64,000 nucleotides of DNA from Omphalotus guepiniiformis (Eukaryota; Basidiomycota; Agaricomycetes; Agaricales; Omphalotaceae), in the NCBI GenBank assembly GCA_028554645.1, contig JAQOOI010000058.1, positions 124,001 to 188,000 on the forward strand, given 5' to 3'. The notes beneath the pieces are model-generated. The model was given only the letters and a program-made list of their open reading frames with translations. It was not told the DNA's origin and did no database searches. Position 1 is the stretch's first letter, and each line of letters begins with the position of its first letter. The translations under genes and the position numbers were made by a program. This document shows positions 1 to 11,655 of the stretch, in pieces.

Positions 1-993
1 TCACCATCTTCAACTCGCCCTTGTGTACACCTTTCGATTGCCTGAGATCGTACCAGAACGTGAGTACGTAAAAGGAGAATCCGAACGCGATCGTCCACTC
101 CAAAATGGCTCCAAGTCTAGTATGAGATCTTTCATAGCATCACGAGCAAGTACCTTTTACTGACCTCCAACATCGGTAGCTTTCCAGAGAGCAATCGCGA
201 AGGCAATAGCAAGTAGAATGAGAATGCCTGCTATTATAGCCTTCATCCAGTAGCCAGTCTTCAAAGTATGGACGTCCCCAAAATCTTTGCTGATCCAGCG
301 AAACTTGTACGGAAACACGAATGAGTGTACGGTCAACATTTTGGTGAGACTACCCACTTCGACAATTGAAAATATGGCGCTGAGAGCCACACCCAACATG
401 AATACTAATAAAAATACACGATGCAGAGTTGGGTGACGCTTCGTATCGAACACAGACAGAAGTATGAGGCCGCAACCACCAATGAAGGCGCCAAGAACAG
501 CTAATGTGCCCAGCACATGTTCTCGCTTGCGCATGTTGGGCATGAGGCTGTTACAACCAAAGGCCAAACACCCGTTAGAAGATGTGCAGCCCAGAAGACA
601 TCAACGTACCGTCCTGAATGCCTCAAATACCTTTCAATGGCAAGTGACAGAAAGAAGGACACAGCAGTGATCGAAGAACCAGTGACAAAGAGTGGCTTCA
701 GTATATCTGCTCCTACATCAGATATGTATGCAATGCTTCCATCCATCGATACTAAGTAGAACGGGCAAGTCAGTGATTACGGTGAAGGACTTGAACACGG
801 TTCATCACCATAATGTGGTCTTCCAGTTGCAAGCCAGGTGATTAGCATAGCCCATAGCGTTCCTACACGACTCCAAGTCAGTTCTTCCTTCCTTAAGATG
901 GAAGAGACAAAAGTCACCAAACCAAATGAAAGCACCAACGATTGGAATCCAAACGTATGCCCAATGGTGACGCTGATGCGAAAAGATGGCCAT
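1..993 (-). CDS. Sfk1/DRAM/Frag1-family multi-span membrane protein, 3' end cut by window edge
   Basis: The spliced product matches the Frag1/DRAM/Sfk1 family, polytopic proteins of the plasma membrane or lysosome; yeast Sfk1 affects phosphoinositide signalling and lipid asymmetry. Exons that keep phase are 867-993, 610-751, 161-547 and 1-116. The start at 993 gives MAIFSHQRHHWAYVWIPIVG, the usual first membrane segment. Exon 2 holds the family block SIAYISDVGAD followed by KPLFVTGSSITAV and an ERYLRHSGR loop. Exon 3 contributes three hydrophobic segments. The last exon (WTIAFGFSFYVLTFWYDLR) runs off the left edge, so the C-terminus is missing. Exon 1 could read on past its splice site, but the site at 866 (GTAGGA) is the one that restores frame into exon 2. 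The family call is firm; the substrate is unknown. Confidence 0.83.
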
Positions 994-1089
994 GGGATTC
1001 CTGAAGGACTGGGTGGTGGATGCTAATAGGTATGTCAGGCGTTGCTGCAAGCTGGAGCTTCATACTAATAGACTGCAACGAAAATTTCA

Positions 1090-1097
1090 TGACGTCA
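1090..1097. promoter_or_regulatory. CRE/ATF-like palindrome TGACGTCA
   Basis: A perfect TGACGTCA palindrome lies 97 bases upstream of the start codon of the Sfk1-like gene. This is the classical bZIP (CREB/ATF) site. A second copy sits about 100 bases upstream of the DUF1295 gene at 51446-51453. The binding role is inferred from the motif alone. Confidence 0.35.
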
Positions 1098-1614
1098 CCG
1101 ATTAAGACCGAGATACAAGGGTGGAGAACATGCGCCGCCGGGAACCTCGAATGCTCGGCTTGTTTACAATTACCCGGTTTTTGAGCTGAGGAATGAAGTC
1201 ACCTGGCTGTAAGACTGGGGGAGACGGATTTGTAGAGGCTTTGAATATCACGGTACCTTCCTGCGTATTAGAAAAGTTAATACAATATCAAGAGGTGAAT
1301 GACACTGTCACTCGGTCTTCCATCGGTGGTAAAAGATGTCAGAGGGCTGTGGGGCTTACTGTGCAGCAGCAGTGCTGACTACGAAATGACTAAGTGACAT
1401 GAGAAAATCCAACGAATGGTCACTAATACATCTGGGAAATATGTGGGTACTGTGTAGTAGCGGCGATGACATTCAGGCACCTAGACAAAATCTGAAGAGA
1501 CTAAAAAAACAGGGGACGAGGGAAAAAGTACAAGATCATAAGGGGAATCGGTAACATTGCGAGTCGAAGGACAGATAAAGTTTAGAGACAATAAAAAATC
1601 GTCCATGTAAAGTC
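1098..1614. other. intergenic, no gene seen
   Basis: This is the shared upstream/3' space between the Sfk1-like gene and the DsbA-like gene. Short open frames here show no family resemblance and no consistent splice structure. I see no RNA gene. Confidence 0.5.
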
Positions 1615-2563
1615 TCATGTGGCAACCTCCACGACGGGAGCGGAGAAAGGTGACGGTGCAGCAGAGACGCTAGTGTATGCCAGCTTCTTGAAAATCTAGA
1701 TAGGAGAAAAAGTAAGGTTGAATAGGCTGTGGAGAGAGGTTCTTGGGAAAGCTCACCTGAACAAAGACCTCTGAAGACTGGCCACCATTTAGCACCCATT
1801 TTCCATCAATGACAGTCATCGGGATACCGGTAACACCCTTGGCCTTGGCTTCTCGGCACAGTCTATCAACCTCTTCCTCTAACTCATTTGATTTGAGGAA
1901 ATCGATTGCCTACACCAACTACATTAGCGACTGAAACGAAAACGCGGTGCAAAAAACGTACCTCTTGTTTGGTCATCATGCCTACTTCTGCAGCTGCATC
2001 CGACAAGATGTCTATATCAGAAATATCCTTTCCCTCCTCCAAATGCACACGGAACAAGGCGCATAAAAGAGGAAGCTGTTTCTCCTGACCGCCCATCTTG
2101 TATGCTTTACGAGAGAGTCGATGCGCACGGGTTGACTGACACATCACACCATTAAACGATCTGTAAAAAAAAATGTCGGCCAAGCCGAAGATACAAAATC
2201 CTGCTACATACATAGGTATCCCCTTTTCCTGTCCCCATTTTGAGATTGTAGCTTCCATCGCAGTAAAGTTATCTTTGCCGACGCAGTTGGTAAAGAATTC
2301 AACTTTCGAAACTTTCGGCATATCCTCGTTCAGTATAGTAGTCGGAATGAGCCTAAAAGGCATGAATTCGACTTGGAATGTTAAAGGAAGATGTAGAGTA
2401 TCTTGACAATACGAAATTGCGCTGATCAGCTCGTGCTGTCCAATGTTGCAGTTGGGACAAATCTGTGGAGAAGATTATCGACGCGAAAGTAGATGAAAAG
2501 GATAGTCCTGCCCACCACATCACTGATCACGGTTAGCTTAACAGCTCGATTAAAGGCAGACAT
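1615..2563 (-). CDS. DsbA-like thioredoxin-fold oxidoreductase (FrnE/2-hydroxychromene isomerase type)
   Basis: The protein belongs to the DSBA-like thioredoxin-fold family, often annotated as FrnE-like or 2-hydroxychromene-2-carboxylate isomerase-like, and presumably acts in the cytosol. Splicing from ATG at 2563 (MSAFNRAVKLTVISD) joins to ICPNCNIG, which carries the redox CxxC (CPNC). The helical insert follows, with the family-typical RAHRLSRKAYKMGGQ and DAAAEVGMMTKQE. The cis-proline strand GVTGIPMTVIDGKW and the closing block GGQSSEVFVQIFKKL come last. The stop is at 1615. Five exons join in phase. Family members usually have CPWC; here Trp is Asn, which should alter redox potential or substrate choice. 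The physiological substrate cannot be read from the sequence. Confidence 0.85.
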
Positions 2564-3222
2564 CGCTCTATGCAGCCAAAATGGGCGATAGGGCCACTAG
2601 GTGACAGAGAAAATCGTAAAGCTGGCCCAGTGATTAAGAAATAAAGTTGAGAATAAGAATGAGAAATGTTCAGTGCAGGGGAAGCGGAAGGTCGGGGGAG
2701 GACATATGGAATTGCTCGGGATGACTGAGCTGACACATAAATTGATGTTCGGCCGGATGCTGACAGAAAATGCGACACGATGTGACACAACTGTCACATA
2801 TGTTTGTCAGAAACACTTACCACTGGAGCCAATTAACGTCATCGTATTTTACATGCTTGCACTGGACACATATACACTGGCATGTTACAGTATTAGTATA
2901 CAACAATTATGAGCGTTATACAATTGCAATTCTCATAGGTTAATTTGTTATGATTACTTCGGAGCTTCGGGTGGAAGTACCAACACAGAGTCAGACCAGG
3001 ACGGACTCAAGACGGAGTGGTTGGCATTAAAATTTAAATACTAACGAGGCTATCACCAATGCATCTTCAGTGATTCCCACTGTCCGACTCGCAGGAAACG
3101 TGCGAGCTTCAGAATTCGGGCACACCTCGGGAAATGAGGGAAGCCATCACTGCCCGTCAGCTTCTAGATTCAAGACCCTTTCCTTGTGATAGCGAACACG
3201 CCACAGTTAAAGCTACATACAC
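2564..3222. other. intergenic, no gene seen
   Basis: The region upstream of the DsbA-like gene and downstream of the F-box gene contains only short unsupported frames. It is AT-rich around 2880-2950. Nothing recognisable was found. Confidence 0.5.
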
Positions 3223-4716
3223 CTAGAATGCATCATCCTCGTCTTCATACCCGAGGTCTGCAGGCCAATGATCCATGTCATCATCATCATCAACGGGAAG
3301 CAAAGCTTTCAAGTCATCAAACACCCCCTTCCGCCGAAGGGTTTGTCTGCTCTTCCTATCGAGGTAAATTCTGACCAGTGGATGTCCCATAGACTCGCGG
3401 TAATTGACAAAGTCGGCTAGGAGAGTCGGATTGCCAATAATCTGCATTTCTCGAAGGGACACCACCTTCAACTTCGGCCACCAGAGAGGTATTTCTTGGC
3501 CCACGAGTGCCGATATTATTGCCAGAGGCATGCACTCCGCCGTCAAGGCTATGACCGACGGAAACGCAAGCTTGTAATTAATGATTTCCGTCGGGTGGAA
3601 GTAACAGGCATTGAGGGTGAGGTCCTGAACATTGGGGAACACGGTAGACCCCAGAATTTCCACCTGGCTAAGAACAAGTGACTCTAGACTTGTCAAGGGT
3701 AGTACGCCTACCAAGTTGACAACAGAGAAATGTGATGCTGAGTTCGGGCGTAAACGAAGCGATCGAAGCCATGGAAGCTGAATGGATGGGGAGTGGTCAG
3801 GAGGTATCGAATCATTGCCCGTCGGCTCCAGCACGCCTATTTCTTGTAGAGACAGGTTCACTAGATTAGGTACAGCATTGAGAAGGTCACAGTATTCCCG
3901 AGTTGTCAAGGGCTCCATATAGACGCCATCAAGGTGCAATGTAGTGACTTTGGAAAGAGGAGGTTGAAGAGAGCCAGCTATGCCGGTGATGCGGACAAAA
4001 GTGAGCGAGGGTGCACCCCCCGTGAAAATGACCGGAGATATCACCACGAACTGCGTCAAATCGATATCGTGTGTATGCATCCAGTATCGGATGTGTATTG
4101 AAAGATACTCTAGATTAGGAGCCACCCAGGACTCGAGTGACCGCTGCAGAACGTGGCGCGCATTGGGGTGGTTTGCAATGACAACAGACAGTCGACTGCA
4201 CCGCCAGATGTGTACAGCAAGGATATCCAAAGCCTTCAAGAGATCGTGGTTTCCATTCACGTCTAGCCTGAAGTTGAAATGGCTGGTGCGTGTACGTGCC
4301 AGATACGTTTGAAGCTTTCGGTATCTGACGTCTAAAGACGAAGCATGGCGAGCCTCGGTTGGTTTCAATTGGAATGTAACATCTTTCCAGAGCAGAGGAC
4401 TCCCAATAGCCACACTCCTCCAACCGCTACATACATGCGACGCTATGACGCAAAACGATTTAGATTGCTCCTGACATATCAAGAAGACATACGAAAGCAG
4501 CTCGGGAGGTAGGCTGGCAATTGGTGTGCTTTCGTTCAAAACGCGCGCACGCTCGACCGTTGCATTCTGTATCTGTGCTTCAAGGTCCTCAAGCTCGCAG
4601 AGGAGCTTGGTTTTCCTGTCTTGCAAGCTCTTCAGCAGAGAATTGATGTCGTGAAGCCTTGATCCTGAGGTCTCGGTCAAATTCAAAAGGTCGTTTGTGA
4701 AGACTACAAGATCCAT
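3223..4716 (-). CDS. F-box domain protein
   Basis: A single uninterrupted frame of 497 residues. Residues about 15-60 form a coiled coil (LLKSLQDRKTKLLCELEDLE). It is followed directly by an F-box, ASLPPELLSYVFLIC, and then the usual CSGWRSVAIGSPLLW stretch. The rest has the spacing of degenerate leucine-rich repeats, and the C-terminus is very acidic (DDDDD near residue 478). F-box proteins present substrates to SCF ubiquitin ligases through Skp1. This coiled-coil/F-box/LRR layout is expanded in Agaricomycetes. The target is unknown. The lack of introns contrasts with most neighbours but is common in this family. Confidence 0.85.
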   Translation of the reverse strand: MDLVVFTNDLLNLTETSGSRLHDINSLLKSLQDRKTKLLCELEDLEAQIQNATVERARVLNESTPIASLPPELLSYVFLICQEQSKSFCVIASHVCSGWRSVAIGSPLLWKDVTFQLKPTEARHASSLDVRYRKLQTYLARTRTSHFNFRLDVNGNHDLLKALDILAVHIWRCSRLSVVIANHPNARHVLQRSLESWVAPNLEYLSIHIRYWMHTHDIDLTQFVVISPVIFTGGAPSLTFVRITGIAGSLQPPLSKVTTLHLDGVYMEPLTTREYCDLLNAVPNLVNLSLQEIGVLEPTGNDSIPPDHSPSIQLPWLRSLRLRPNSASHFSVVNLVGVLPLTSLESLVLSQVEILGSTVFPNVQDLTLNACYFHPTEIINYKLAFPSVIALTAECMPLAIISALVGQEIPLWWPKLKVVSLREMQIIGNPTLLADFVNYRESMGHPLVRIYLDRKSRQTLRRKGVFDDLKALLPVDDDDDMDHWPADLGYEDEDDAF

Positions 4717-6086
4717 GGAGCGTTAAGAGCGGTAAAATGCTGCACAATAGACATATTAACGAGTTGCATTGCGAAAAGCGTGTCCCAGCGCGTACCAAAC
4801 GACTGTGGTGGTGACACGCGTTGTTCTAGTCGGGGTTTCGGAGATAGCGGCCGAAGTGAAGCTTGTCTAGCAGGTGTGATTAATACAAGAAAATATATTC
4901 TGGCGCACATACTGTATGTACGTGGTAAGTATAAGATAAATAACACAGTAAATTAATCCCTGTTTGTCTCAGCGAACAGCAGACTGCGGAGATGTACCTC
5001 GGCTATTCGCCCATCGTGAAAGATAACCTTAACGAGTCACCGACGCGCCTCCTGGGTCACCCGTGCAGTCGGCACAGCATATTTGGGCGCTCTCTCGATC
5101 AAATCCTGGCTTTTCAAAGCCTTCAGCCCACGCCGAAGAAAGTCGGTTTCGTGGCTTAGAAGCCTCTCAGTGCATGTAGGGAATGTAAATCACCGAAACA
5201 CTCGATCACGGTATGAGTGGTAAACCGGTAAGCACATCAACATGAAGCTTCAAGTTCGTCTACGCCTCAGCCTCAAGGCGAATTTGATATGAACGGTAAC
5301 GGAAAGTGCGCATACGTGGACTGAATTGCCCGCCAGTCCGGATCGGTGGCGTTGAAATAGATTCAGCGATCGCGACACTGATGTTTCTTGAAACGAATGG
5401 ACTCGGAGAAACGCTTCTGGCTGAAAAGGCAGCTGCATAGGCTATTTGCAGACGACACGAACCGCTTCAATGAGGATGCGATGCATCTAAGGATACACGG
5501 GGGGAGTACAAGATTGACACCAGGAAGCAATGAGCAAGCGAAGAAACATTCGAGACACCAGCAAGGACGAATACACCAGGTGTACGATTCCGAATCGACA
5601 AATTTGACGGTACAGCAGCGCAGTAAAGCATCAGCTGAGCGATCGACTATGATACATGTTGAAACACTAGATAGAGATTGACGGTCATTTCATTCAAATT
5701 GCTGTTTCTCCAACTTACGTACTTAACGGGGCAGTAGGACGAGAACGATCTAGTCTTGGTAAGGCCGTGTTGAGCGGGACGTCTGTGTTGGATGCCTTTA
5801 GACGGTTAGCAGCAGCATGCAAGAAAAGAAAATCCCTGTCTACGATAGAGTACAAGTCGAAGGTTGGAAGTTGAAAGTAGAGAGCCAAGTGCCGTCCAGG
5901 AACAGTGGAGACGGCTGAACTTGAAGCCACGTGGAATAGTACAGAATATCAAAGTCCGACCATCCCAAGCCATCCAGCGATTCACCGTTTTATTCCTCCC
6001 CCCTTCCACCCCGGCTCCTCTCCAGTCCCTTCCACCATTTCTTCCACTTCCAAGGGCCGGTTTCTTTCTCTTATTATCTTATAGCA
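4717..6086. other. intergenic between divergent F-box and casein kinase genes
   Basis: About 1.4 kb without a supportable gene. ACGCGT occurs at 4816-4821, 100 bases upstream of the F-box start. The last 150 bases before the kinase are pyrimidine-rich (CCTCCCCCCTTCC-type tracts near 5990-6070), a common core-promoter feature in basidiomycetes. Open frames around 5388-5681 show no family match. Confidence 0.45.
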
Positions 6087-8485
6087 ATGACCACTCCACA
6101 TGTAATTGCTTCTTCTTCTCCTCATCCGTCTCAGTCGGCCACTTCCAATGGTATAGTAGGGAGCCACTACAAGGTTGGAAAGAAAATTGGAGAGGGCTCG
6201 TTCGGTGTTGTTTTTGAAGGTGTGTTCTTCTGCTAAATATGTTTCTTTTCTTGTCTCTGCGTGAAGTGTGCATAGGAAGACTCCCTGTCATCCCGGTTTA
6301 GCGGCTGTGTGGTGGTTGGAGGGACAATAGGCGCCTTTGCTATCCTGCAATTTGCTCAACCTCACGCTGCCGGTTTCTACCCATTTGGCTGTTTCCTTCA
6401 TTAGTTGTATCTGACATGAAATGATGTTTCCTTTGTAGGCTACAAGACGCTCACCAACACGCCGGTAGCCATTAAATTCGTACGTTTCATCTGTATCTTA
6501 TGTTCGCCCTTCATTTATAGGTACCAATGCTTTAGGAACCTCGAAAATCTGACGCACCCCAGCTTCGGGATGAGTTCCGGTCATACAGGACCTTGAACGG
6601 CACTCGTTCGTCAATGTCTTTTCAGGACTGAGCATCAGGCGCTAATGCTCCATCTCTTTTTCAGCTGGTGTCCCTCAGGTTCATCACTTCGGTCAGGAGG
6701 GTCTGCACAATGTTTTAGTCATTGATTTGCTTGGTCCGAACTTGGAGGATCTGTTTGACATGTGTGGTCGCAAGTTCAGCATCAAGACTGTCTGTATGGC
6801 TGCCAAGCAAATGGTAGGTTTCTTTTGCTTCTCTTATGTCTTGACCGCTTGTCACTTTACGCACGTCTGAAAATATTGACGATTGGAAAATCTCTATTTT
6901 GGGCGATGTCGGTGCTGGAGCCCTTGCATTCATTACCTCACAATTGCTCTCGGTTCTGGCCTCGAAATTCTGATGGACATTTCTCTACATCTAGGTCACT
7001 CGCGTTCAAGCAATTCACGACAAGTCTTTAATATACCGAGACATTAAACCAGACAATTTTTTGATCGGTGTACCGGGCACGAAGAATGCGAACACGATAC
7101 ATGTCATAGGTGATTATGTCGTCTCCATTGCTATTAATTCATCTCAGCGTCTAGTGCTGAGGCAGATTCATTTGGATCTGCTCACGCTCTCTTTGCGGTC
7201 TTCTGCTTCTCCGGGCGTTTCCTTTTCTGACGTCACATTTTCATCGTGTTACAGACTTTGGCATGGCAAAACATTACCGCGATCCGAAAACGAAAGTGCA
7301 TATACCCTACCGAGAACGCAAGTCTCTCTCGGGTACCGCTCGTTACATGTCAATCAATACGCATCTCGGCCGTGAACAATCCAGAAGGGACGATTTAGAG
7401 TCACTTGGACACGTTTTCATGTACTTTCTTCGAGGGGGTCTACCGTGGCAGGGTCTAAGGGCCGCTACCAACAAGCAGAAGTATGAGAAGATTGGTGAGA
7501 AAAAGCAGAGCACGGCTATCCCAGAGCTGTGCGAAGGTTTTCCAGGTACTTGATAAAATTGACCTTGAGCGATCAACTGATCTTCATATAATTCAATGAA
7601 ACAGAGGAATTTGCGATCTATATGAACTATGTTCGGAAGCTTGGGTTCGAAGAAAATCCGGACTACGACTTCCTTCGGGAGCTTTTCACCAAGGTACTCA
7701 AGACCCTTAACGAACCAGAAGACGGAGTTTATGACTGGATGTTACTGAACGGCGGTAAAGGCTGGGAAGCTAGCAATGTAAGCGTATCCCATTTTCCCGT
7801 GTTTTGCATCCATCATTTAATCTCGCCGCAGGCTCATGCGAGCACCTCGTCACCTCACGGCCACCGTGAGCACCGTCGTGAACGTGACCACGGCGCACGG
7901 CGTGGTTCTCGTCAACCCCAAGACAGTTCAAACGCCGCTTCTCCCCTTGTCCTGAGTCCACCCCCTGCCCACGTCAAAGGTAGTACCCGAAGACCTGCAA
8001 CTGGTGAACGAGGAAATTCTTCCCGTGATATCGGCAGCGTACAGCCTTTGGCGCCTGCCAGCCGACGTGCAAGTCAACAGCAGCAGCGAGAAGCAAGTGC
8101 CATGGCTAGCGTTGGTCTATCAAGTCCTCATCCATATGCAACTGCTCCTAGTCCCAATGGATATCGTACTGGCACAGAGCGCGGCGCATACGGGCGCAAT
8201 TCGCCTAACCTTGGAAGCACCCCGCTGCCCAATGGCAACGGATTGATTAATAACGGCTCCGAGTCGTTCTTGTACGGACAGATCCCAGGAAAGAACGCGG
8301 GTACTAATTCGCGAGAGGGAACTACAACGGGTGGAACGGGGACAAGAGAAATGCAGGCGCCCGCCCCGGTCAGGGGAATGACTGTTTACGATCGCGAGCA
8401 GATGCAGAGAGTAGGCGAGCAAGATGAGGATGGTGGTCACGGCAGGAGAAAGGGATTCTGGAGTGCGCTGTGCTGTAGGGCATAG
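6087..8485 (+). CDS. YCK1: Casein kinase I, Yck1/Yck2 type (plasma-membrane, palmitoylated)
   Basis: A serine/threonine kinase of about 540 residues in eight exons. Exon 1 ends in the glycine loop ([13 protein letters not shown]). Later exons give AIKF for the ATP lysine, [10 protein letters not shown] for the catalytic loop and [14 protein letters not shown] for the magnesium loop. The CK1 signature follows: [17 protein letters not shown], then [16 protein letters not shown]. The tail is rich in Ser, Gly, Gln and Pro and ends in [10 protein letters not shown]. The vicinal cysteines match the palmitoylation signal that anchors yeast Yck1/2 to the plasma membrane. This type acts in nutrient-sensor signalling, endocytosis and morphogenesis. 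The divergence from Hrr25 is clear from the cysteine tail and the DPKTK insert. All introns restore frame, so the gene looks functional. Confidence 0.95.
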
Positions 8486-9387
8486 TAGAGTTATGAGGGG
8501 AAAGCCGCTACTGGGTAGCGGTATTGTTGTTATATCTATGCCTCCAGACTGTCCTGACTGACCTTTATTCGGTACGTACGCTAACAATGTTTTTTCTTCT
8601 GCCACTGACGTCTTTGCTTTCCAGGGCTTTTCACTTAGATTCGCATGACTACCCTATAGCTTCTGGAGCACTCACTGATAATTGATCAAGCAGTCTACGT
8701 CCATTCACGATCTCTTCCCGAGTCTCTCTCTCACTCAGCTAATCTCTTTGTCTTGATTTCCATTCTCACGTCTTCACGCTGTCGTTTCAGTTTGCATTTG
8801 CATTGTAGTTTATCTTCTTCAAGTCTCTTCATCCATACGCATACCACCTTTGTTTTCAAGTCCAAAGTCTGTCGCCCTCTACCTTGTTGCGCCCTCACAT
8901 CCTCACATCCGCGGCGGTACCGGTGCTATCGAGTTTCAGCTTTCTATAACCTTTTTTCACTCTCTTTCATTGTATTATTCAGGACGCATAAATCCTCGCA
9001 TGGTAAAGACTATCATAAGTTGATATACTCCGTGATGGAGGAGAATGCTGCTCCCAGTTCGTGCACAAGTCTTTATATATCGTACATCTTAATAGGGACG
9101 ACGGGTCTTGATGGCTCTGCGTTTGACGTGAATCAACTCGTGCATACACTTCGTAAAATCATACTATTCAAGGACGGAATTGAGATATATATTGTACATG
9201 GACAATGCAACTTGTAGCATACATGCGAAGGAATGAAAAATACATATGAAAAAATCAAGATGAAGAGAGAAAGTTTTGAGCAAGAATGAAGAACGAAGCA
9301 GGAGCATGAGCATGGCATGCGTGCATAATGATAAGTCAAAGAAAGAATAATCCAAGAGAGGAAGCGGAAGCACAGGAACAGTCAACA
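8486..9387. other. convergent intergenic region, pyrimidine-rich
   Basis: This is the 3' space between convergent YCK1 and CDC6. The plus strand is strongly T/C-rich at 8690-8960. A 154-codon open frame (8753-9217) is Ser/His/Leu-rich, lacks an ATG at its 5' end and resembles no protein; I treat it as chance. The region probably holds both 3' UTRs. Confidence 0.4.
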
Positions 9388-11567
9388 TTAGTCCTCGAGT
9401 GCATCTAGAAAGGTCCCCGCGGCGGTAGATGCCTCCTTGGCTCTAGAATCCCTCGCCTTCACCTCCTTAGCTATCCTTGTTTCCTCCCACCTCCAGATCG
9501 CTCGGACTTCCTCCTCCTTGATGTCACAGGGCTGGCTTACATCACTACTGACGGGATCAGTCATTACTCCTAGTCCCCTCAGCACTTCATCAGCCCACAC
9601 CCCCGGTGCTAATTTGACTTCCCCGGCAGAAGCTGCACCCCCGACTTGCCCAAATGACGCCGAGCGACCAAATTTTTTCTTCTTGGTCGGAGATGACGTC
9701 AACGACGAAGAAATGCACCCGACACTGATTAATCCCATTCCCTCAAGCATTCCAGCAAGGTCATTGAACTCGCTTCTCGATACAGGAGCACAGACTGCCA
9801 CACCATCCGAAGCGCGCCTCAGCATCCCCGAGTAATAGGCATGCAACTGGTTCATATCGAAACCTGCCGCTTTCCCAGCAAGACCGAAATTAAACTGCAA
9901 TGCAGAATGGGTGCGCTTGATAGGGGATGGAGTCGGTGAAGATGAATTCGAGGAGGGGCTGAGACCGGCCTCGATTCGTTTTGAAACCAGTAGCAGAGCA
10001 AGCAAAGCAAGGCGCGGCTGCAAACCAAGAGAACGTATTTTGGTTACGGTTTCACTATTGGAACGAGGAGTTGTTGGTGCCGACGATGACGAGGTCGGGG
10101 ACGACCTAGCACCATGAGGTTGTTTACCAGAAGGGCTGTAGGCTTTCAATGCAGCCAAAACATGAGCAGGCGTCACCTTGTACGCTGGTTCGTCAGGAAC
10201 TGTGTCCTGTGTTCCATTTAGACTGTCCGTAACCGAGGACGGAGCAGAGGAATCTAGGGAAGAAGACGACGATGCCACTGCCAAATCAATTGATCCTCTC
10301 AGTACCTCTAACAGAGTGCGTACGTCTCCAGTCAATGCTGCGACCTTTTTGGTGAGCAGTGCTAGCGTAGGTACCGATAAGAACTTTTTCATTGCATTAA
10401 TATCATCTGTCGCAGCTAGCTCGCTATCGGATAATGGTGCAAGACGTGAATGAAGGATTTGAAGCAGTTGCATCGGGGTGTAAGGAGCAAAATGCACGGT
10501 GCGGATATGGGAAGACGAAGCAAGCGAGGACGTGGGTGTGGTCAGGGTGTGGGTATTGGCAATACCGATCACGCACACAGACTGGGACTCGGACAAGGCA
10601 AGGAGAGATGTGACGGATTGCGAATTAGATGCGATGTGATCCAATTCATCAAGTACAACGATACTGAAAGCTCCGTGTCAGTATATCATGATCCGAAAGA
10701 GAACGAAAGTAATCACCATTTTGTTCTAATTCCAGAAAGCAGATTTTCAACCGCTTCACGTCCTTTCAGTTTTCCCGCCCGCGAACCGACCTTCCGCTTT
10801 TTCTGGATGTGTGTAACCTGCTGGAGTTCCTCACGTATCCGATCCCAGAGCGAGTCTATACTGTTGAGAGCCATGCAGTTTACATGGACGACCTTCGTGT
10901 CTCCAAGCGAACCCTCGAAGGAGTAGAGCACGGAGTTGACGAGAGCTGTTTTCCCGGATCCTGGAGATCCAGAAATATACAGACTCTGACACGCCTCCTT
11001 TGAAATACCGCTGATGAAGGCGGAAATGAAGTTCGAAATAATATCACGTTCAGTATCACGTCCTGGCATAACATTCATATCGTCGCAGGTAGCACGAAGC
11101 AAGGCACGGGCGCGCGCGTGGAATGATAGGCGAATTGTAGGAGTTGGAGGTGGAGTAGCAATTGACGGATCAGTCACGAAACTGACTGCAGAGACGGAAG
11201 CACGTCTTTTGAGAGCTGTAGACAAATTCACAACCATACTCGTAAGGCAGATACTTCTCAAGTACTCACAAGGTTTGGGGCGTGGAGGAGTGACGAGAGC
11301 GGCGTCTGTTGCATTGCGACGAAGCGCTCTATTTGCCCTAGCAAGTATTGGTGACGCGTCTCCACCGTTCAGCGCTGTCAGTTTAAGAGGAGGCACGTTC
11401 TCCTTGTTTCCGACGCCGTCGAGCGCCGACAAGGAGACACGAGCGCGCTTTGGGTTTGGCGTTGCATCTGGCGTCCGCAGCTGTTCACAGGACGACGACG
11501 AAGCAAGTTCTGGACGTTGTGCACGCTTCCCAAGGACAGAAGACCGTGTTGAGGGAGATGTCTGCAT
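9388..11567 (-). CDS. CDC6: Cdc6/Cdc18 replication licensing AAA+ ATPase
   Basis: Cdc6 loads MCM2-7 onto ORC-bound origins in the nucleus during G1. Exons 11270-11567, 10717-11215 and 9388-10663 join in phase to give 690 residues. The N-terminal tail holds candidate CDK sites (TPNPKR, TPPRPKP) and a KEN box in GNKENVPPL, matching known cell-cycle control of the family. The AAA+ core has Walker A (ISGSPGSGKTALV) and Walker B (VVLDELDHIAS). It also has the lid block TGDVRTLLEVLRGSID. A winged-helix part near the C-terminus includes RSEFNDLAGMLEGMGLISVG. Serine-rich linkers make it longer than yeast Cdc6 (513 residues). Orc1 is the nearest alternative but would carry a BAH domain, which is absent. 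Confidence 0.93.
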
Positions 11568-11655
11568 GTCGATGAACAGCGAAAGTGATGGTCAAGGGCA
11601 AGAGATATAAGGATCACAAATAACTGCAAACAGGCTCTTAATCAACGAGGCGCGC

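Noticed and set aside
8753..9217. 154-codon plus-strand frame between YCK1 and CDC6
   Set aside because: No ATG at the frame start, Ser/His/Phe-rich composition reflecting a pyrimidine-rich 3' UTR, and no domain or splice structure.
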